Source of the DNA: Phycisphaerales bacterium
Lineage (GTDB): Bacteria > Planctomycetota > Phycisphaerae > Phycisphaerales > UBA1924
NCBI GenBank assembly: GCA_035627955.1
Contig: DASPKU010000011.1
Coordinates: 175,658-239,657, forward strand
Direction of reading: 5' to 3'
Length of the DNA: 64,000 nucleotides
This document shows positions 18,005-26,630 of this stretch, in pieces; within the stretch, counting starts at the first letter, position 1, and each line of letters starts with the position of its first letter. The notes beneath the pieces were generated by a model. It searched no databases. It was not told where the DNA came from and was given only the letters and a program-made list of their open reading frames with translations. A program made the translations under genes and the position numbers.

Positions 18005-18236
18005 TCTGCGGGAGTGTAAGTGGCCCAAGCGGAAGGGCCGCGACTGATCGGACCTACGCTGGGGGCCCAAGGGCCTGCACGGCCCCGGAGCCCGGTTCCC
18101 GCGCCTGCTGACTCCCCTATTTGGTTATTGAACCTCACCGAACAGGCTGCGCCGACCGACAAACAACCGGCGTCGGCCCCTCGGGGCAGCCCTGGAACAC
18201 CTCAGACCTCACTGGACTCAACAGGAGACGAGCCTC

Positions 18237-19427
18237 ATGAACCTCCGCACCGCCGCTGTCGTCGCTGTCGCCGGTCTCGCCGTCGCCGTTCCCTTCGCCC
18301 GTGCGCAGGACAGCCACGCCGGCCACTCGCACCCGCACCCGGCCCAGCCCGCGCAGCCCGTCCCGGGCGCGAACATCCCCGCGGACGCCCCCAAGATCTC
18401 CTTCGACAAGAACTCGCACGACTTCGGCGTCATCACCGACGAGAACAAGGTCACCACGGTGTTCAAGTTCACCAACACCGGTAAGACCACGCTCAAGATC
18501 GGCACGGTCTCGGGCTCCTGCGGCTGCACCGTCCCCGCCCTGGCCGACAAGGAGTACGAGCCGGGCGAGGGCGGCGAGATCAGCGTGACCTATGACCCGC
18601 ACAACCGGCGCGGCAAGCAGCAGACGATGGTCACGGTGCAGAGCAACGACCCGGCGACGCCGTCGGTGCAGCTGGCCGTGCACTCGGACATCCGCCCGAT
18701 GATGTACCTGGACCCCGCCGCGGCGACGTTCTACAACGCGCCCAAGGGCAAGGAGCAGAAGTCGACCATCAAGATCTACTCGCGCAAGGGCGAACTGGCC
18801 CCCACGCAGGCCACCGCCAGCAACCCGAACGTGAAGGCCGAGATCAAGACCGACCAGATCAAGGAAGAGATGGTGGGCGACGAGAAGCTGTTCGTGATCC
18901 CGATGGAGGTCACGCTGCTCCCCACGGCCGAAGTCGGCAACATCGTGGGCCAGGTCACGGTGCGCACGAGCGACCCCGCCCGGTTCCTGAACCTGGGCGT
19001 GAGCGGCGAGGTGGTGGGCGACTTCAACGTGATGCCCCGCATCGTGCAGATGTTCAACGTGCCCCCGGGCTCGCCGGTGAACTCGTCGGTGCGGGTGACC
19101 AGCCGCGCCGGGAAGCCGTTCAAGATCGTGTCGGCGGAAGAAGCGGCGCTGGGCACCAAGATCTTCAACGAGATCACCTTCGCCGAGGTGCCGGGCAGCA
19201 ACCCGCAGACGTGGACGATCACCCTCGCGGGCACCGCCCCGAGCGTGCAGTCGGGCTTCCGCGGTGACATCGTGGTGAACGTCGAGGGCGCGGAGGAGAA
19301 GAGCTTCAAGATCCCCTACAACGGCTTCGCCAACGTGCCGCAGCAGGCCCCGGCGCAGAAGTTCAACAACCCCACCGGCGCCCCGGTTGATCCGTGGGCC
19401 GCCAATCCCAGCTCGCTCTACCGCTGA
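18237..19427 (+). CDS. secreted DUF1573 protein
   Basis: This encodes 396 residues starting at ATG 18237 with a good CAGGAGA site. It has a signal peptide (about 1-23, AVPFARAQ) and a His-rich linker (DSHAGHSHPHPAQ) that could bind metal. The first Ig-like DUF1573 domain follows: HDFGVITDENKVTTVFKFTNTG, then VSGSCGCTVP. A further beta region fills the rest, with MPRIVQMFNVPPGS opening another Ig-like unit. It is probably periplasmic or surface-located. It leads an operon with a rhodanese (3-base gap) and a MauE/DoxX membrane protein, pointing to thiol or sulfur redox chemistry at the envelope. Biochemical function unknown. Confidence 0.85.
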   Translation: MNLRTAAVVAVAGLAVAVPFARAQDSHAGHSHPHPAQPAQPVPGANIPADAPKISFDKNSHDFGVITDENKVTTVFKFTNTGKTTLKIGTVSGSCGCTVPALADKEYEPGEGGEISVTYDPHNRRGKQQTMVTVQSNDPATPSVQLAVHSDIRPMMYLDPAAATFYNAPKGKEQKSTIKIYSRKGELAPTQATASNPNVKAEIKTDQIKEEMVGDEKLFVIPMEVTLLPTAEVGNIVGQVTVRTSDPARFLNLGVSGEVVGDFNVMPRIVQMFNVPPGSPVNSSVRVTSRAGKPFKIVSAEEAALGTKIFNEITFAEVPGSNPQTWTITLAGTAPSVQSGFRGDIVVNVEGAEEKSFKIPYNGFANVPQQAPAQKFNNPTGAPVDPWAANPSSLYR

Positions 19428-19430
19428 GCC

Positions 19431-20087
19431 ATGCCCTCACTCCTCCTCTACCGCGCGGCGGCTCTGGTGACCCTCGGCGTGATCGCCGGGGGTCTTCACG
19501 CCACCATCCATGCGAAGGTGAGCGACAAGCCGGTGACGCTGAGGCTGCTGCAGCCCGGCGTCATCGACTGGGACGCCTACGCGAACAAGGGCAACCCGGC
19601 CCCCGCGCCAAGCGGGATTCCTGCGACCAGCGGCACGCCTGCGGGTGCTCCTTCGAGCACACCGGCAAGGACCGGCAACACGCCCGCGTCGCAGCCACCC
19701 ACGCCCCCGCCGCCCGCCGCGGCGGACCCGATGGACGAGATCAACATCACCATCGCGCAGGCGAAGCTGCTGCACGACAACCGCGTGGTGTTCCTCGACG
19801 CCCGCCACCTCAATGAGTACGAGGAGGGGCACGTGGCGGGAGCGCTGTGGCTGACGACCGAGTCGTTCGCGACGCCCGGCGGCGGCGAGGTGATGGGCGT
19901 GCTCGACCGTGACGCGCCAGTGGTGGTGTACTGCGGCGGCGGGATGTGCGACGCTTCCAAGAACCTGGTGCGGCTGCTGCAGCAGGCCGGTTTCATGCAG
20001 GCCCGCATCATGCACGACGGCTACCCGGAGTGGGTGAAGGCCGGGCACCCGACGCAGACGGGCAAGCCGCCGATCGGAGGGAACTGA
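19431..20087 (+). CDS. membrane-anchored rhodanese-like protein
   Basis: A 218-residue protein with an N-terminal hydrophobic helix (AAALVTLGVIAGGLHATIHA, signal anchor), a Pro/Thr/Ala-rich linker (about residues 55-100), and a rhodanese domain. The latter shows VFLDARHLNEYEEGHVAGALWL and the active-site loop VVYCGGGMCDASK with the candidate catalytic Cys. Rhodaneses carry persulfide or transfer sulfur; the acceptor here is unknown. The stop codon overlaps the next start (TGATG), so the cluster is translationally coupled. Confidence 0.88.
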   Translation: MPSLLLYRAAALVTLGVIAGGLHATIHAKVSDKPVTLRLLQPGVIDWDAYANKGNPAPAPSGIPATSGTPAGAPSSTPARTGNTPASQPPTPPPPAAADPMDEINITIAQAKLLHDNRVVFLDARHLNEYEEGHVAGALWLTTESFATPGGGEVMGVLDRDAPVVVYCGGGMCDASKNLVRLLQQAGFMQARIMHDGYPEWVKAGHPTQTGKPPIGGN

Positions 20088-20581
20088 TGGCGACCTCCAC
20101 GACCGTGAGGCCGATGGGTTGGCTGGTGCTGCCGTGCCGCGTGGTGCTGGGCGGGCTGTTCATCGTGGCCGGCGTGATGAAGCTGCGCGACCCGCAGGGC
20201 TTCGCCGAGGCCATCGCGGCCTTCAAGCTCATCCCCGAGCGTGCGGACTACCTGACCGTGTTCACGGCCTTCGCGATGCCGTGGATCGAGTTGCTGGCGG
20301 GCGCGTTCCTGGTGATCGGGCTGTGGGCGCGGGCCTCGGCACTGCTCATTGGGGCGCTGCTGGTGGCGTTCATCGTGATGATCGCATCGGTGCTGATCCG
20401 CATCAAGATGGGCGTGCAGCTGAGCGTGTCGTGCACCTGCTTCGGGGAGCTGGAGTGGCCGTGCGGCGAGACGCTGGGCATGTGCCAGATCTGGCGGGAC
20501 GTGGTCCTGCTGGCGATGGCGGTTCCGGTGCTGGTGTGGGGGCCGGGCCCGCTGGCGATCGACCGGGAGTCGACCCGCTAG
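20087..20581 (+). CDS. MauE/DoxX-family redox-associated membrane protein
   Basis: This encodes 164 residues with four predicted helices (LPCRVVLGGLFIVAGVMKL, FTAFAMPWIELLAGAFLVIGL, ALLIGALLVAFIVMIASVLI and the C-terminal LLAMAVPVLVW). GVMKLRDP after helix 1 is typical of DoxX/MauE proteins. Cysteines in SCTCFGE and CGETLGMC are placed as in MauE-like proteins that handle thiol oxidation. ATG 20087 shares its A with the preceding TGA. Linked to the rhodanese and DUF1573 genes, it probably supplies or drains electrons for an exported sulfur-redox reaction. Confidence 0.85.
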   Translation: MATSTTVRPMGWLVLPCRVVLGGLFIVAGVMKLRDPQGFAEAIAAFKLIPERADYLTVFTAFAMPWIELLAGAFLVIGLWARASALLIGALLVAFIVMIASVLIRIKMGVQLSVSCTCFGELEWPCGETLGMCQIWRDVVLLAMAVPVLVWGPGPLAIDRESTR

Positions 20582-20718
20582 AGCCCTCCTGGCCCTTCCC
20601 AACGCCGGTAGACCCTGCCGGGGTCCTGACCTAACATCCCCTCCCACCGTCGCCTGTCCACCCGGCGTGTTGCCGGCCAGAAGGACGGGCCCAATGACCA
20701 GGACGGAAACGAGACTCC

Positions 20719-20961
20719 ATGAGCAAGTTCCCCCGCTTCGGTAACGTTCAGAAGATCCGCGTCGCCCACGTCTCCGCCACCGGCGACACCTTCGTCGACT
20801 GGAAGGACGTCGAGACCCTCCGCCGCCTGATGAGCCCCAACGGCAAGATCCTGGGCCGCAAGCGCCTGAGCACCTCGGCCCGCGAGCAGCGGATGGTGTC
20901 GCAGGCGATCAAGCGGGCCCGGTTCATGGCCCTGCTGCCGTACACCTCGGCCACGCTGTAA
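20719..20961 (+). CDS. rpsR: 30S ribosomal protein bS18
   Basis: An 80-residue protein ending in the family hallmark AIKRARFMALLPYTS and containing VDWKDVETLRRLMSPNGKI and GRKRLSTSAREQR. bS18 binds the 16S rRNA platform next to bS6. The gene stands alone with its own terminator, rather than in the common rpsF-ssb-rpsR-rplI cluster. The N-terminus lacks the Cys found in many homologues and reads MSKFPRFGNVQKIRVAHV. Confidence 0.95.
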   Translation: MSKFPRFGNVQKIRVAHVSATGDTFVDWKDVETLRRLMSPNGKILGRKRLSTSAREQRMVSQAIKRARFMALLPYTSATL

Positions 20962-20989
20962 GGCTTTCCGACATACGAATGACTTGTGC

Positions 20990-21023
20990 CCCCGCCCGCG
21001 AAGACGCGGGCGGGGTTGTTTTT
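20990..21023 (+). terminator. Rho-independent terminator of rpsR
   Basis: An 11-base GC stem (CCCCGCCCGCG, 20990-21000, pairing with 21005-21015), loop AAGA, followed by TTGTTTTT. It starts 28 bases after the rpsR stop. Confidence 0.9.
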
Positions 21024-21090
21024 GGCGGGGAGCACAGCTGCGAAGCGGGGCTGTATCGCTCCCTGACGGTCGCGGTTCCTACGTTTGGTC

Positions 21091-21576
21091 ATGCGTGATT
21101 ATGAACCTGTGATCGCGGCGGCGCGGGCGTGCACGGGGCTGACGCCGGGGCAGGCCATGGCAAAGGCGGTGGAGCTTCTATGGGGTGAGTTCGGCTCGGC
21201 GCGGGGGCCGATCTCGTGGGTGGGGTTCTACCTGAAAGTCGACGACAAGGACGAGATGGTGCTGGTGTGCCGCGAGCCCAAGCCCGCGTGCTCGCCGATT
21301 GGCCTGCACGGCATGTGCGGGCGGTCGTACCTCACGCGGAAGTCGATCCTCGTCGCAGACGTGCGAACGCTGGGCGGGAACTACATCGCGTGCGACCCCA
21401 AGGACCAGTCGGAGCTGGTGATCCCGCTCGTCGATGAGCACGGCCGGTGCGAGGGCGTGCTCGACGTCGACAGCTACGACGTGGGCGCGTTCGATGAGCG
21501 CGACGTCGAGGGGATGACGCAGGTGCTGGTTGAGTTGGGCCTGACCGCGAGCGAGAGCGAGGTCGTGCGGCTCTAG
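21091..21576 (+). CDS. msrC: GAF-domain free methionine-(R)-sulfoxide reductase
   Basis: A 161-residue single GAF domain. WVGFYL, CSPIGLHGMCGRSYL and GGNYIACDPKDQSELVIPL match the fRMsr pattern, in which three cysteines (here in KPAC, HGMC and IACD) carry out reduction of free Met-(R)-sulfoxide. The family is cytosolic and thioredoxin-dependent. ATG 21091 is used; a TTG two codons upstream is less likely. The stop overlaps the stop of the convergent pseudouridine synthase gene (CTAG). Confidence 0.88.
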   Translation: MRDYEPVIAAARACTGLTPGQAMAKAVELLWGEFGSARGPISWVGFYLKVDDKDEMVLVCREPKPACSPIGLHGMCGRSYLTRKSILVADVRTLGGNYIACDPKDQSELVIPLVDEHGRCEGVLDVDSYDVGAFDERDVEGMTQVLVELGLTASESEVVRL

Positions 21577-22160
21577 AAAGGCACGGGGCTGCGCACTTCG
21601 ACCCAGCGGCCCGTTTCCGGGTCTTTGAACCCCAGCTCGCTCGCGTGCAGCATCAGGCGTTCGCCCTCGCCGTCGCCGTAGAGCACGTCGCCGATGATCG
21701 GGTGCCTGAGCCCCCACGCGGCGTGCACGCGCAGCTGGTGCGAGCGCCCGGTGATAGGCACGAACTCCACGCGCGTGCGGTCGGTCTCGCGCGAGAGCAC
21801 GCGGTAGTGCGAGAGCGAGGGACGGCCGTGCACGGGGTCGATGATCTGGTGCGGGCGGTTGTCAATGTCGGGGCGGATGGGCATGGAGACCTGGCCGTGG
21901 TCGGTGGGCAGATCGCCGCGGAGGAGGGCGATGTACTTCTTACTGGTTTCGCGTCGTTCGAACTGGCCGGAGAGGTCGCGCTGGGCGTCGGGGTCGAGCC
22001 CCAGCACGAGCAGGCCGCTGGTCTCCATGTCGAGACGGTGCACGACGAGCGGACCGGTGGCGTGGAGGAACATGGCACGGACGCGGGCGGGCACGCAGTC
22101 CTGCTTGTGCTCACCCTTGCCGGGAACAGAGAGCAGGCCCGAGGGCTTGTCGACGACCAC
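21573..22160 (-). CDS. RluA-family pseudouridine synthase (start uncertain)
   Basis: A pseudouridine synthase acting on rRNA or tRNA. The catalytic motif HRLDMETSGLLVLG contains the conserved Asp, preceded by VVDKPSGLLSVPG and followed by TGRSHQLRVHAAWGLRHPIIGDVLYG. No S4 domain is visible, as in the short RluA/TruC type. The first in-frame ATG/GTG/TTG is the GTG at 22160. The reading frame continues upstream through plausible family sequence (PPPLEPIPVILATPRFVV) to a TGA near 22262 without a canonical start, so CTG 22199 or another non-standard start is possible. A CACGGAGG-type repeat lies at that upstream edge. Confidence 0.88.
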   Translation of the reverse strand: MVVDKPSGLLSVPGKGEHKQDCVPARVRAMFLHATGPLVVHRLDMETSGLLVLGLDPDAQRDLSGQFERRETSKKYIALLRGDLPTDHGQVSMPIRPDIDNRPHQIIDPVHGRPSLSHYRVLSRETDRTRVEFVPITGRSHQLRVHAAWGLRHPIIGDVLYGDGEGERLMLHASELGFKDPETGRWVEVRSPVPF

Positions 22161-22218
22161 GAACCGGGGCGTGGCGAGGATGACGGGGATCGGTTCCAGC
22201 GGGGGAGGGTAATACCAA

Positions 22219-22249
22219 ACACGGAGGCACGGAGAGCACGGAAGGAAGG
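22219..22249. repeat. CACGGAGG-type short-period repeat
   Basis: Imperfect 8-10 base units (ACACGGAGGC, ACGGAGAGC, ACGGAAGG) sit at the 5' edge of the pseudouridine synthase gene. The units resemble those forming the inverted repeat at 48874-49002. Confidence 0.6.
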
Positions 22250-22400
22250 CGGGTCGGGACGGTCAGGATGGCGCCGATGCCTCTGACGAGCCCTTTGCGC
22301 GAGCAAAGGAGACCATCAGCGGCATGACGACCTTCGCGGGAACACTCCCATGCTCGCGCATGGGGCTCGTTGGGTGCATTCACCCCGCCAACAATGGGCC

Positions 22401-23666
22401 ATGCCGATGTTTGCTGCCCTGGCTGTTTTCGCGTGCCTCGCCGGCCTCTCCCCCACTGCCGCGGCTCAGCCGCAGCCGGAGGCGACCGCGCCGCTGGAGT
22501 GGAAGTCGCTCGAAAGGGGCGTGCTGCGGAACCACGTGCAGTTGACGAAACGCGAGGAGTTCGTCAAGGCGGGCGAGGCGTACTTCAGCCCCGACGGCAA
22601 CTGGATCATCTTCCAAGCGGTCCCGGTGCCCGAGGAGGGCAAGGAGGCGAGCCCCTTCTACGCGATGTACGTGGCCAAGCTGAAGCGCGACCGCTTCACC
22701 GGCCTCGTGACCGGCGTTGAGACGCCGATCCGCGTCAGCCCCGAGGGCTCGGCCAACACCTGCGGTTGGTTCGCTCCCGCTGATCCAAAGTCGCCGATGA
22801 CCTTCGAGGTCCTTTTCGGCTCGACCGTGCAGCCGCCCAGGGACGAGGCCAAGTCCGGCTTCCAGGTCGGCACCCGCAAGTACGTGTGGATGTTCCCCGA
22901 CGAGATGGAGATCGTCACCGCGCGTATTGGTCAGCAGCTGGCCGTGGACCAGTCGCCCGACGGCAAGCGCACCGAGGTCGTCACGTACAAGGCCTCCGAC
23001 GCCAAGCCCCTCTTCACCCGCCCCAACTACGACGCCGAGGGCTCGTGGTCGCCCGACGGGCGCTTCGTGCTCTACGCCCATATCGAGGACCGCAAGGAGG
23101 GCCAGAAGCCCGACGCGAACCTCTACATCTACGACACTCAAACCAAGAAGCAGCACGCCCTCGTCACGGCCAAGGGCTACGACGGCGGGCCCTTCTTCTC
23201 CCCCGACGGCAAGTCCATCTGCTACCGCTCCGACCGCAAGGGCAACGACCTATTGCAGCTCTTTGTCGCCGACCTCAAGTTGAAGGACGGGGTCCCCGTA
23301 GGCATCACGCGCGAGTACCAGCTCACTGACAACGAGCACGTGAACTGGTGCCCCTACTGGCACCCCAGCGGCAAGTACCTCGTCTACGGCACCAGCGAGG
23401 TCAGCCACGGCAACTACGAGGTGTTCGCCATTGAGTGCGACATGGACGCCCTCCGGCGCGGCCGGGACCCAAAGTCCCTCAAGCACGTCCGCATCACGCA
23501 GGCCAGCGGCGCCGACATCCTCCCCAGCTTCTCCCCCGACGGCAACCTCATGATGTGGACCAGCCAGCGCGGCCCGAAGATCCAAAGCGAAGAGAAGGCC
23601 AGCAGCCAGCTGTGGATCGCCGAGTGGGTGGGCAACCCGCTCGCCGCGGAGAAGGCCAAGCCATGA
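22401..23666 (+). CDS. secreted TolB/PD40-type beta-propeller protein
   Basis: A 421-residue protein from ATG 22401 with a signal peptide (MFAALAVFACLAGLSPTAAAQ). Propeller blades follow, marked by repeated SPDG motifs: AYFSPDGNWIIFQA, SWSPDGRFVLYAHIE, FFSPDGKSICYRSDRKGN, YWHPSGKYLVYGTS and SFSPDGNLMMWTSQRG. This is the PD40 family of periplasmic propellers. No enzymatic domain is attached, so it may be a binding scaffold. It overlaps the next gene by four bases (ATGA). Confidence 0.87.
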   Translation: MPMFAALAVFACLAGLSPTAAAQPQPEATAPLEWKSLERGVLRNHVQLTKREEFVKAGEAYFSPDGNWIIFQAVPVPEEGKEASPFYAMYVAKLKRDRFTGLVTGVETPIRVSPEGSANTCGWFAPADPKSPMTFEVLFGSTVQPPRDEAKSGFQVGTRKYVWMFPDEMEIVTARIGQQLAVDQSPDGKRTEVVTYKASDAKPLFTRPNYDAEGSWSPDGRFVLYAHIEDRKEGQKPDANLYIYDTQTKKQHALVTAKGYDGGPFFSPDGKSICYRSDRKGNDLLQLFVADLKLKDGVPVGITREYQLTDNEHVNWCPYWHPSGKYLVYGTSEVSHGNYEVFAIECDMDALRRGRDPKSLKHVRITQASGADILPSFSPDGNLMMWTSQRGPKIQSEEKASSQLWIAEWVGNPLAAEKAKP

Positions 23667-24100
23667 GCCTCTTCGGTGGCGGCGACGCCGACAAGCCCAG
23701 CCTCGCGCAGGAGGACCAGCTGCTGATCGAGGCGTACCAGGCGGCGGGGCGCACGCTCGACGACCTGCCGTACACACCCGAGTTCGAAACGCTGTACGCC
23801 GCCGCCGGCGAGCCGGCCGGGCGCGACCGGCGCTCCGTTTTCCACCGCCTGCACAACCTCCGCAAGGCGGGCAAGCTCCCGCGGATGGGGCGGGCGTCCG
23901 AGCCAGCGCCCAAGGTGACGCCGGAGGATGAAGCCCTGCTGACCAGGCTGGTGGTCGATCAGGTGGGTACGCTGGGGCAGCGTGATCAGCTGCCCTTTGA
24001 CGCGAGATTTGATCACCTGGTGCAGGCGTTCTGCGAGCGGACCGGGCGCACAATGTCGCAGCGGGATGTCTGGCGGTTGGTGGCCAAGTTAGCCAAGTAG
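23663..24100 (+). CDS. conserved small protein of unknown function, coupled to the propeller gene
   Basis: A 145-residue soluble protein; its ATG overlaps the preceding TGA (ATGA). It has two helical halves: FETLYAAAG with RRSVFHRLHNLRKAGKLPRMG, and DHLVQAFCERTGRTMSQRDVWRLVAKLAK. The second part looks like a small helix-turn-helix or DNA-end-like fold but lacks a motif I can name. No membrane segment. The coupling suggests a partner role, though the neighbour is exported and this one is not. Confidence 0.7.
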   Translation: MSLFGGGDADKPSLAQEDQLLIEAYQAAGRTLDDLPYTPEFETLYAAAGEPAGRDRRSVFHRLHNLRKAGKLPRMGRASEPAPKVTPEDEALLTRLVVDQVGTLGQRDQLPFDARFDHLVQAFCERTGRTMSQRDVWRLVAKLAK

Positions 24101-24153
24101 CGGGCTAGGTGAGACGCAGTGAAAAGCCGCGTGAGCGGCACGAAGGGACGTGC

Positions 24154-25101
24154 ATGAAGGGCTCGCTCAAAACCTTCCTTTCAGACCTGATCGATTACGC
24201 AGGCCTGTTCCCGCCCGCCAAGCTGGACATGGACAAGGCGGTCGAGAACTACAACCGCTGCAAGATGGGTGAGCACGAGTTCATGCTCGGGCGGTTCATC
24301 TGCCCGGTATCCCGCCTCAAGGAGTTCTCCAAGGCCGCGGCCCCGCTCATGCCGGGCACGTTTGCGACGAGCGGCTACCGCACCGGAAGCGAAGGGCTCT
24401 CCGACTGGCAGGTTTCGGCCCTCATCGAGGGCGACATCGACAAGGCCCTGGACGAGATCGCCGCGTTCAACGCCCATCACTCCAAAGAAGCCAACGGCGT
24501 CGCGATGGTCGATCAGGTCGAACTCAAGGTGACAGACGTCAACCAGATTGATGCCGCCCTCGACATCCTTCCTGAGGAACTGCTGGCGTTCTTCGAGTTC
24601 CCAGTGAGCGTCGGCGGCGCGGGCGACTGCCGCGGCTTCATCGCGGCCCTCGCCGGCACGGGCGCCGGTGCCAAGATCCGCACCGGCGGCGTAGTCGCCA
24701 ACGCGTTCCCCACGATCAACGAAGTGGCGCAGTTCCTCCACGCCTGCGCGCAGGCGGATGTGCCGTTCAAGGCCACCGCCGGCCTGCACCACCCCGTCCG
24801 ATCCGTGCACCGCCTCACCTACGAGAAGGACGCCCCCACCACCAAGATGCACGGGTTCCTCAACCTGTTCATGGCCGCGGCCGTGCTCCAGGCCCACGAC
24901 CCCGACCCCGCCGTGACCCTCGCCATTCTCGGGGGCGAGGACCCCGCCGACTTCAAGTTCAGCGACACCGTCCTCGCCTGGCGCGAGCACATGGTGACGG
25001 TGGCCGACGCCGCCGTGGCGCGGGAGAACTTCGCCCTCTCCTTCGGCAGCTGCTCGTTTGACGAGCCCGTGGAGGACCTGCGGGCGCTGCGGCTGCTGTA
25101 A
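24154..25101 (+). CDS. conserved protein of unknown function, TIM-barrel-like
   Basis: This encodes 315 residues from ATG 24154, with GAAGGGA upstream. No signal peptide or membrane helix. SLKTFLSDLIDYAGLFPPAKLDM opens the protein, and the core has alternating strands and helices: AFFEFPVSVGG, GAKIRTGGVVANAFPTINEVAQFL, VPFKATAGLHHPVR. The KIRTGG and KATAGLHHP segments at the ends of strands look like anion- or sugar-phosphate-binding barrel loops. I recall similar hypothetical proteins in several phyla but know no assigned reaction. It lies between a hypothetical gene and frr. Confidence 0.75.
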   Translation: MKGSLKTFLSDLIDYAGLFPPAKLDMDKAVENYNRCKMGEHEFMLGRFICPVSRLKEFSKAAAPLMPGTFATSGYRTGSEGLSDWQVSALIEGDIDKALDEIAAFNAHHSKEANGVAMVDQVELKVTDVNQIDAALDILPEELLAFFEFPVSVGGAGDCRGFIAALAGTGAGAKIRTGGVVANAFPTINEVAQFLHACAQADVPFKATAGLHHPVRSVHRLTYEKDAPTTKMHGFLNLFMAAAVLQAHDPDPAVTLAILGGEDPADFKFSDTVLAWREHMVTVADAAVARENFALSFGSCSFDEPVEDLRALRLL

Positions 25102-25167
25102 CCGCTCTTCCGCACGCATCGCACCCGATGCATCTATGATCCGGCCTTACCTGCCGGAGTTGACCGA

Positions 25168-25731
25168 ATGGCCACCGACCCTGACACGATCCTGCTCGAG
25201 ACCGAAGAGACCATGGAGAAGGCGCTCGAGCACCTCAAGCACGAGCTGCGCGGCGTGCGCACCGGGCGGGCCTCGCCCGCCATGGTCGAGTTCATCAAGG
25301 TCGATTACTACGGCTCGCAGACCGACATCAAGGCCATCGCCGGCATCAGCGTTCCCGAGCCCAGCCAGCTCCTGATCAAGCCCTTCGATCAGGGCGCGGT
25401 CGCGGCCATCAAGACGGCGATCGAGAAGGCCGGGCTGGGCATCAACCCGGTCATGGAAGGCAAGCAGATCCGCCTGAACATCCCACCCATGAGCCAGGAG
25501 CGGCGCGTGAAAGACGCGGCCCGCATCAAGAAGATGGGCGAGGAGGCGAAGGTCGCGATCCGCAACGTGCGGCGCGACGCCAACAAGCACGCCGACGGCC
25601 TGAAGGCGAGCGGCCTGCCCGAGGACGACATCAAGACTCTGCACGAAGAGATCCAGACCCTCCTCAAGAAGTTCGAGGACGAGGTGGACAAGCGCGTCGA
25701 GGAGAAGACCAAGGAGATCATGACGGTCTGA
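25168..25731 (+). CDS. frr: ribosome recycling factor
   Basis: A 187-residue protein of normal family length. RRF splits post-termination ribosomes together with EF-G. Hallmarks are HELRGVRTGRASPAMVE, KPFDQGAVAAIKTAI, LNIPPMSQERR and AKVAIRNVRRDANK. Start ATG 25168. Followed by a terminator and not linked to pyrH or tsf in this window. Confidence 0.96.
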   Translation: MATDPDTILLETEETMEKALEHLKHELRGVRTGRASPAMVEFIKVDYYGSQTDIKAIAGISVPEPSQLLIKPFDQGAVAAIKTAIEKAGLGINPVMEGKQIRLNIPPMSQERRVKDAARIKKMGEEAKVAIRNVRRDANKHADGLKASGLPEDDIKTLHEEIQTLLKKFEDEVDKRVEEKTKEIMTV

Positions 25732-25763
25732 GGCTTCTGCCCCGACCTCGTGCCAGCAACAAC

Positions 25764-25793
25764 ACACGCCCGCGAGGGCGTGTTTTCATTTTC
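25764..25793 (+). terminator. Rho-independent terminator of frr
   Basis: Stem ACACGCCC (25764-25771) and its complement (25776-25783) with loop GCGA, followed by TTTCATTTT. It lies 33 bases after the frr stop and before the convergent membrane-protein gene. Confidence 0.85.
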
Positions 25794-25813
25794 CGCCGAG
25801 TTACCGGTGAGGC

Positions 25814-26440
25814 TCAGGCCTGCTCGGTCCTGCCTTCCTCGAAGGCACGGATCAGCAGGTGGATGCTGGCCGAGATCAGAACGATCCCCACCACGCCCGC
25901 CATGCCCAGGGCCACGAGCGTCGCCCACCCCGGCAGCGCGCCCAGCGCCCCCCGCACCCGCCCCGGAGCGATCACGTACGCCGCCCCCACCAGCAGCACC
26001 GGCCCGCCGGTCAGCGCTGCCTTGGCGAGGTACGACAGCGACTTGCGGCTTCGCAGCAGCACGATCATCGCGCCCATGAGGGCGATCGCGAAGGCCGCGA
26101 GCACGCGCGAGACCAGGAACCACTTCAGCGGCACCTCTCCCCCGCTGCTGGTCACGATCCGCCGGTCGGACCCGAAGTAGCCCAGCACCGCCGCGACGAA
26201 CACCGTCCCCGCCACGCTCGCCAGCGCGAGGCCCGGCGCATCCTGGAACTTGCCGAAGGCGAACAGCACGCCCATCACCCCCGCGGTCGCCATCACGATC
26301 TCGAAGCCCAGCAGCACCCAGTTGACCTTGGGCGCGATCCCTACGGCCGCGCCCGCGAGGGCGAGCCCGCTCAGGGCAAGGGCGGCGCAGAGGAGGCCGA
26401 CAGCGAGTCTGACCGGCTTGGGGGACACCATGGGCTCCAT
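25814..26440 (-). CDS. multi-pass membrane protein of unknown function
   Basis: A 208-residue protein from ATG 26440 (ATG 26431 is an alternative with GGAATGGAG upstream). It has about six hydrophobic segments: LAVGLLCAALALSGLALAGA, VNWVLLGFEIVMATAGVMGVL, LALASVAGTVFVAAVLGYF, LVSRVLAAFAIALMGAMIVLL, GGPVLLVGAAYVIAP and ATLVALGMAGVVGIVLISASI. No catalytic motif. It converges on frr and is divergent from the flagellar genes. Confidence 0.75.
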   Translation of the reverse strand: MEPMVSPKPVRLAVGLLCAALALSGLALAGAAVGIAPKVNWVLLGFEIVMATAGVMGVLFAFGKFQDAPGLALASVAGTVFVAAVLGYFGSDRRIVTSSGGEVPLKWFLVSRVLAAFAIALMGAMIVLLRSRKSLSYLAKAALTGGPVLLVGAAYVIAPGRVRGALGALPGWATLVALGMAGVVGIVLISASIHLLIRAFEEGRTEQA

Positions 26441-26630
26441 TCCATCGGCGATTGCGGCCGCCCGGCGTGGGGCGGGGCGGGGGAATCTGTACGCCGTGGT
26501 GAGCGTCCCGGTGCGCCAGACGGACGCCCGGTCGCGGTTATCAGCCTTTGGAGTGAAGGCGGCCCCCCCAAGTCGCCGATCCATCCGGGTGGACCCTACC
26601 GCCGCCAACCACAGACCCAGGGGAACAGCG

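Noticed and set aside
26501..26540. Possible sigma-28 flagellar promoter near GCTGATAA on the minus strand
   Set aside because: The matching box is on the wrong strand for fliD and no -35 partner is visible.
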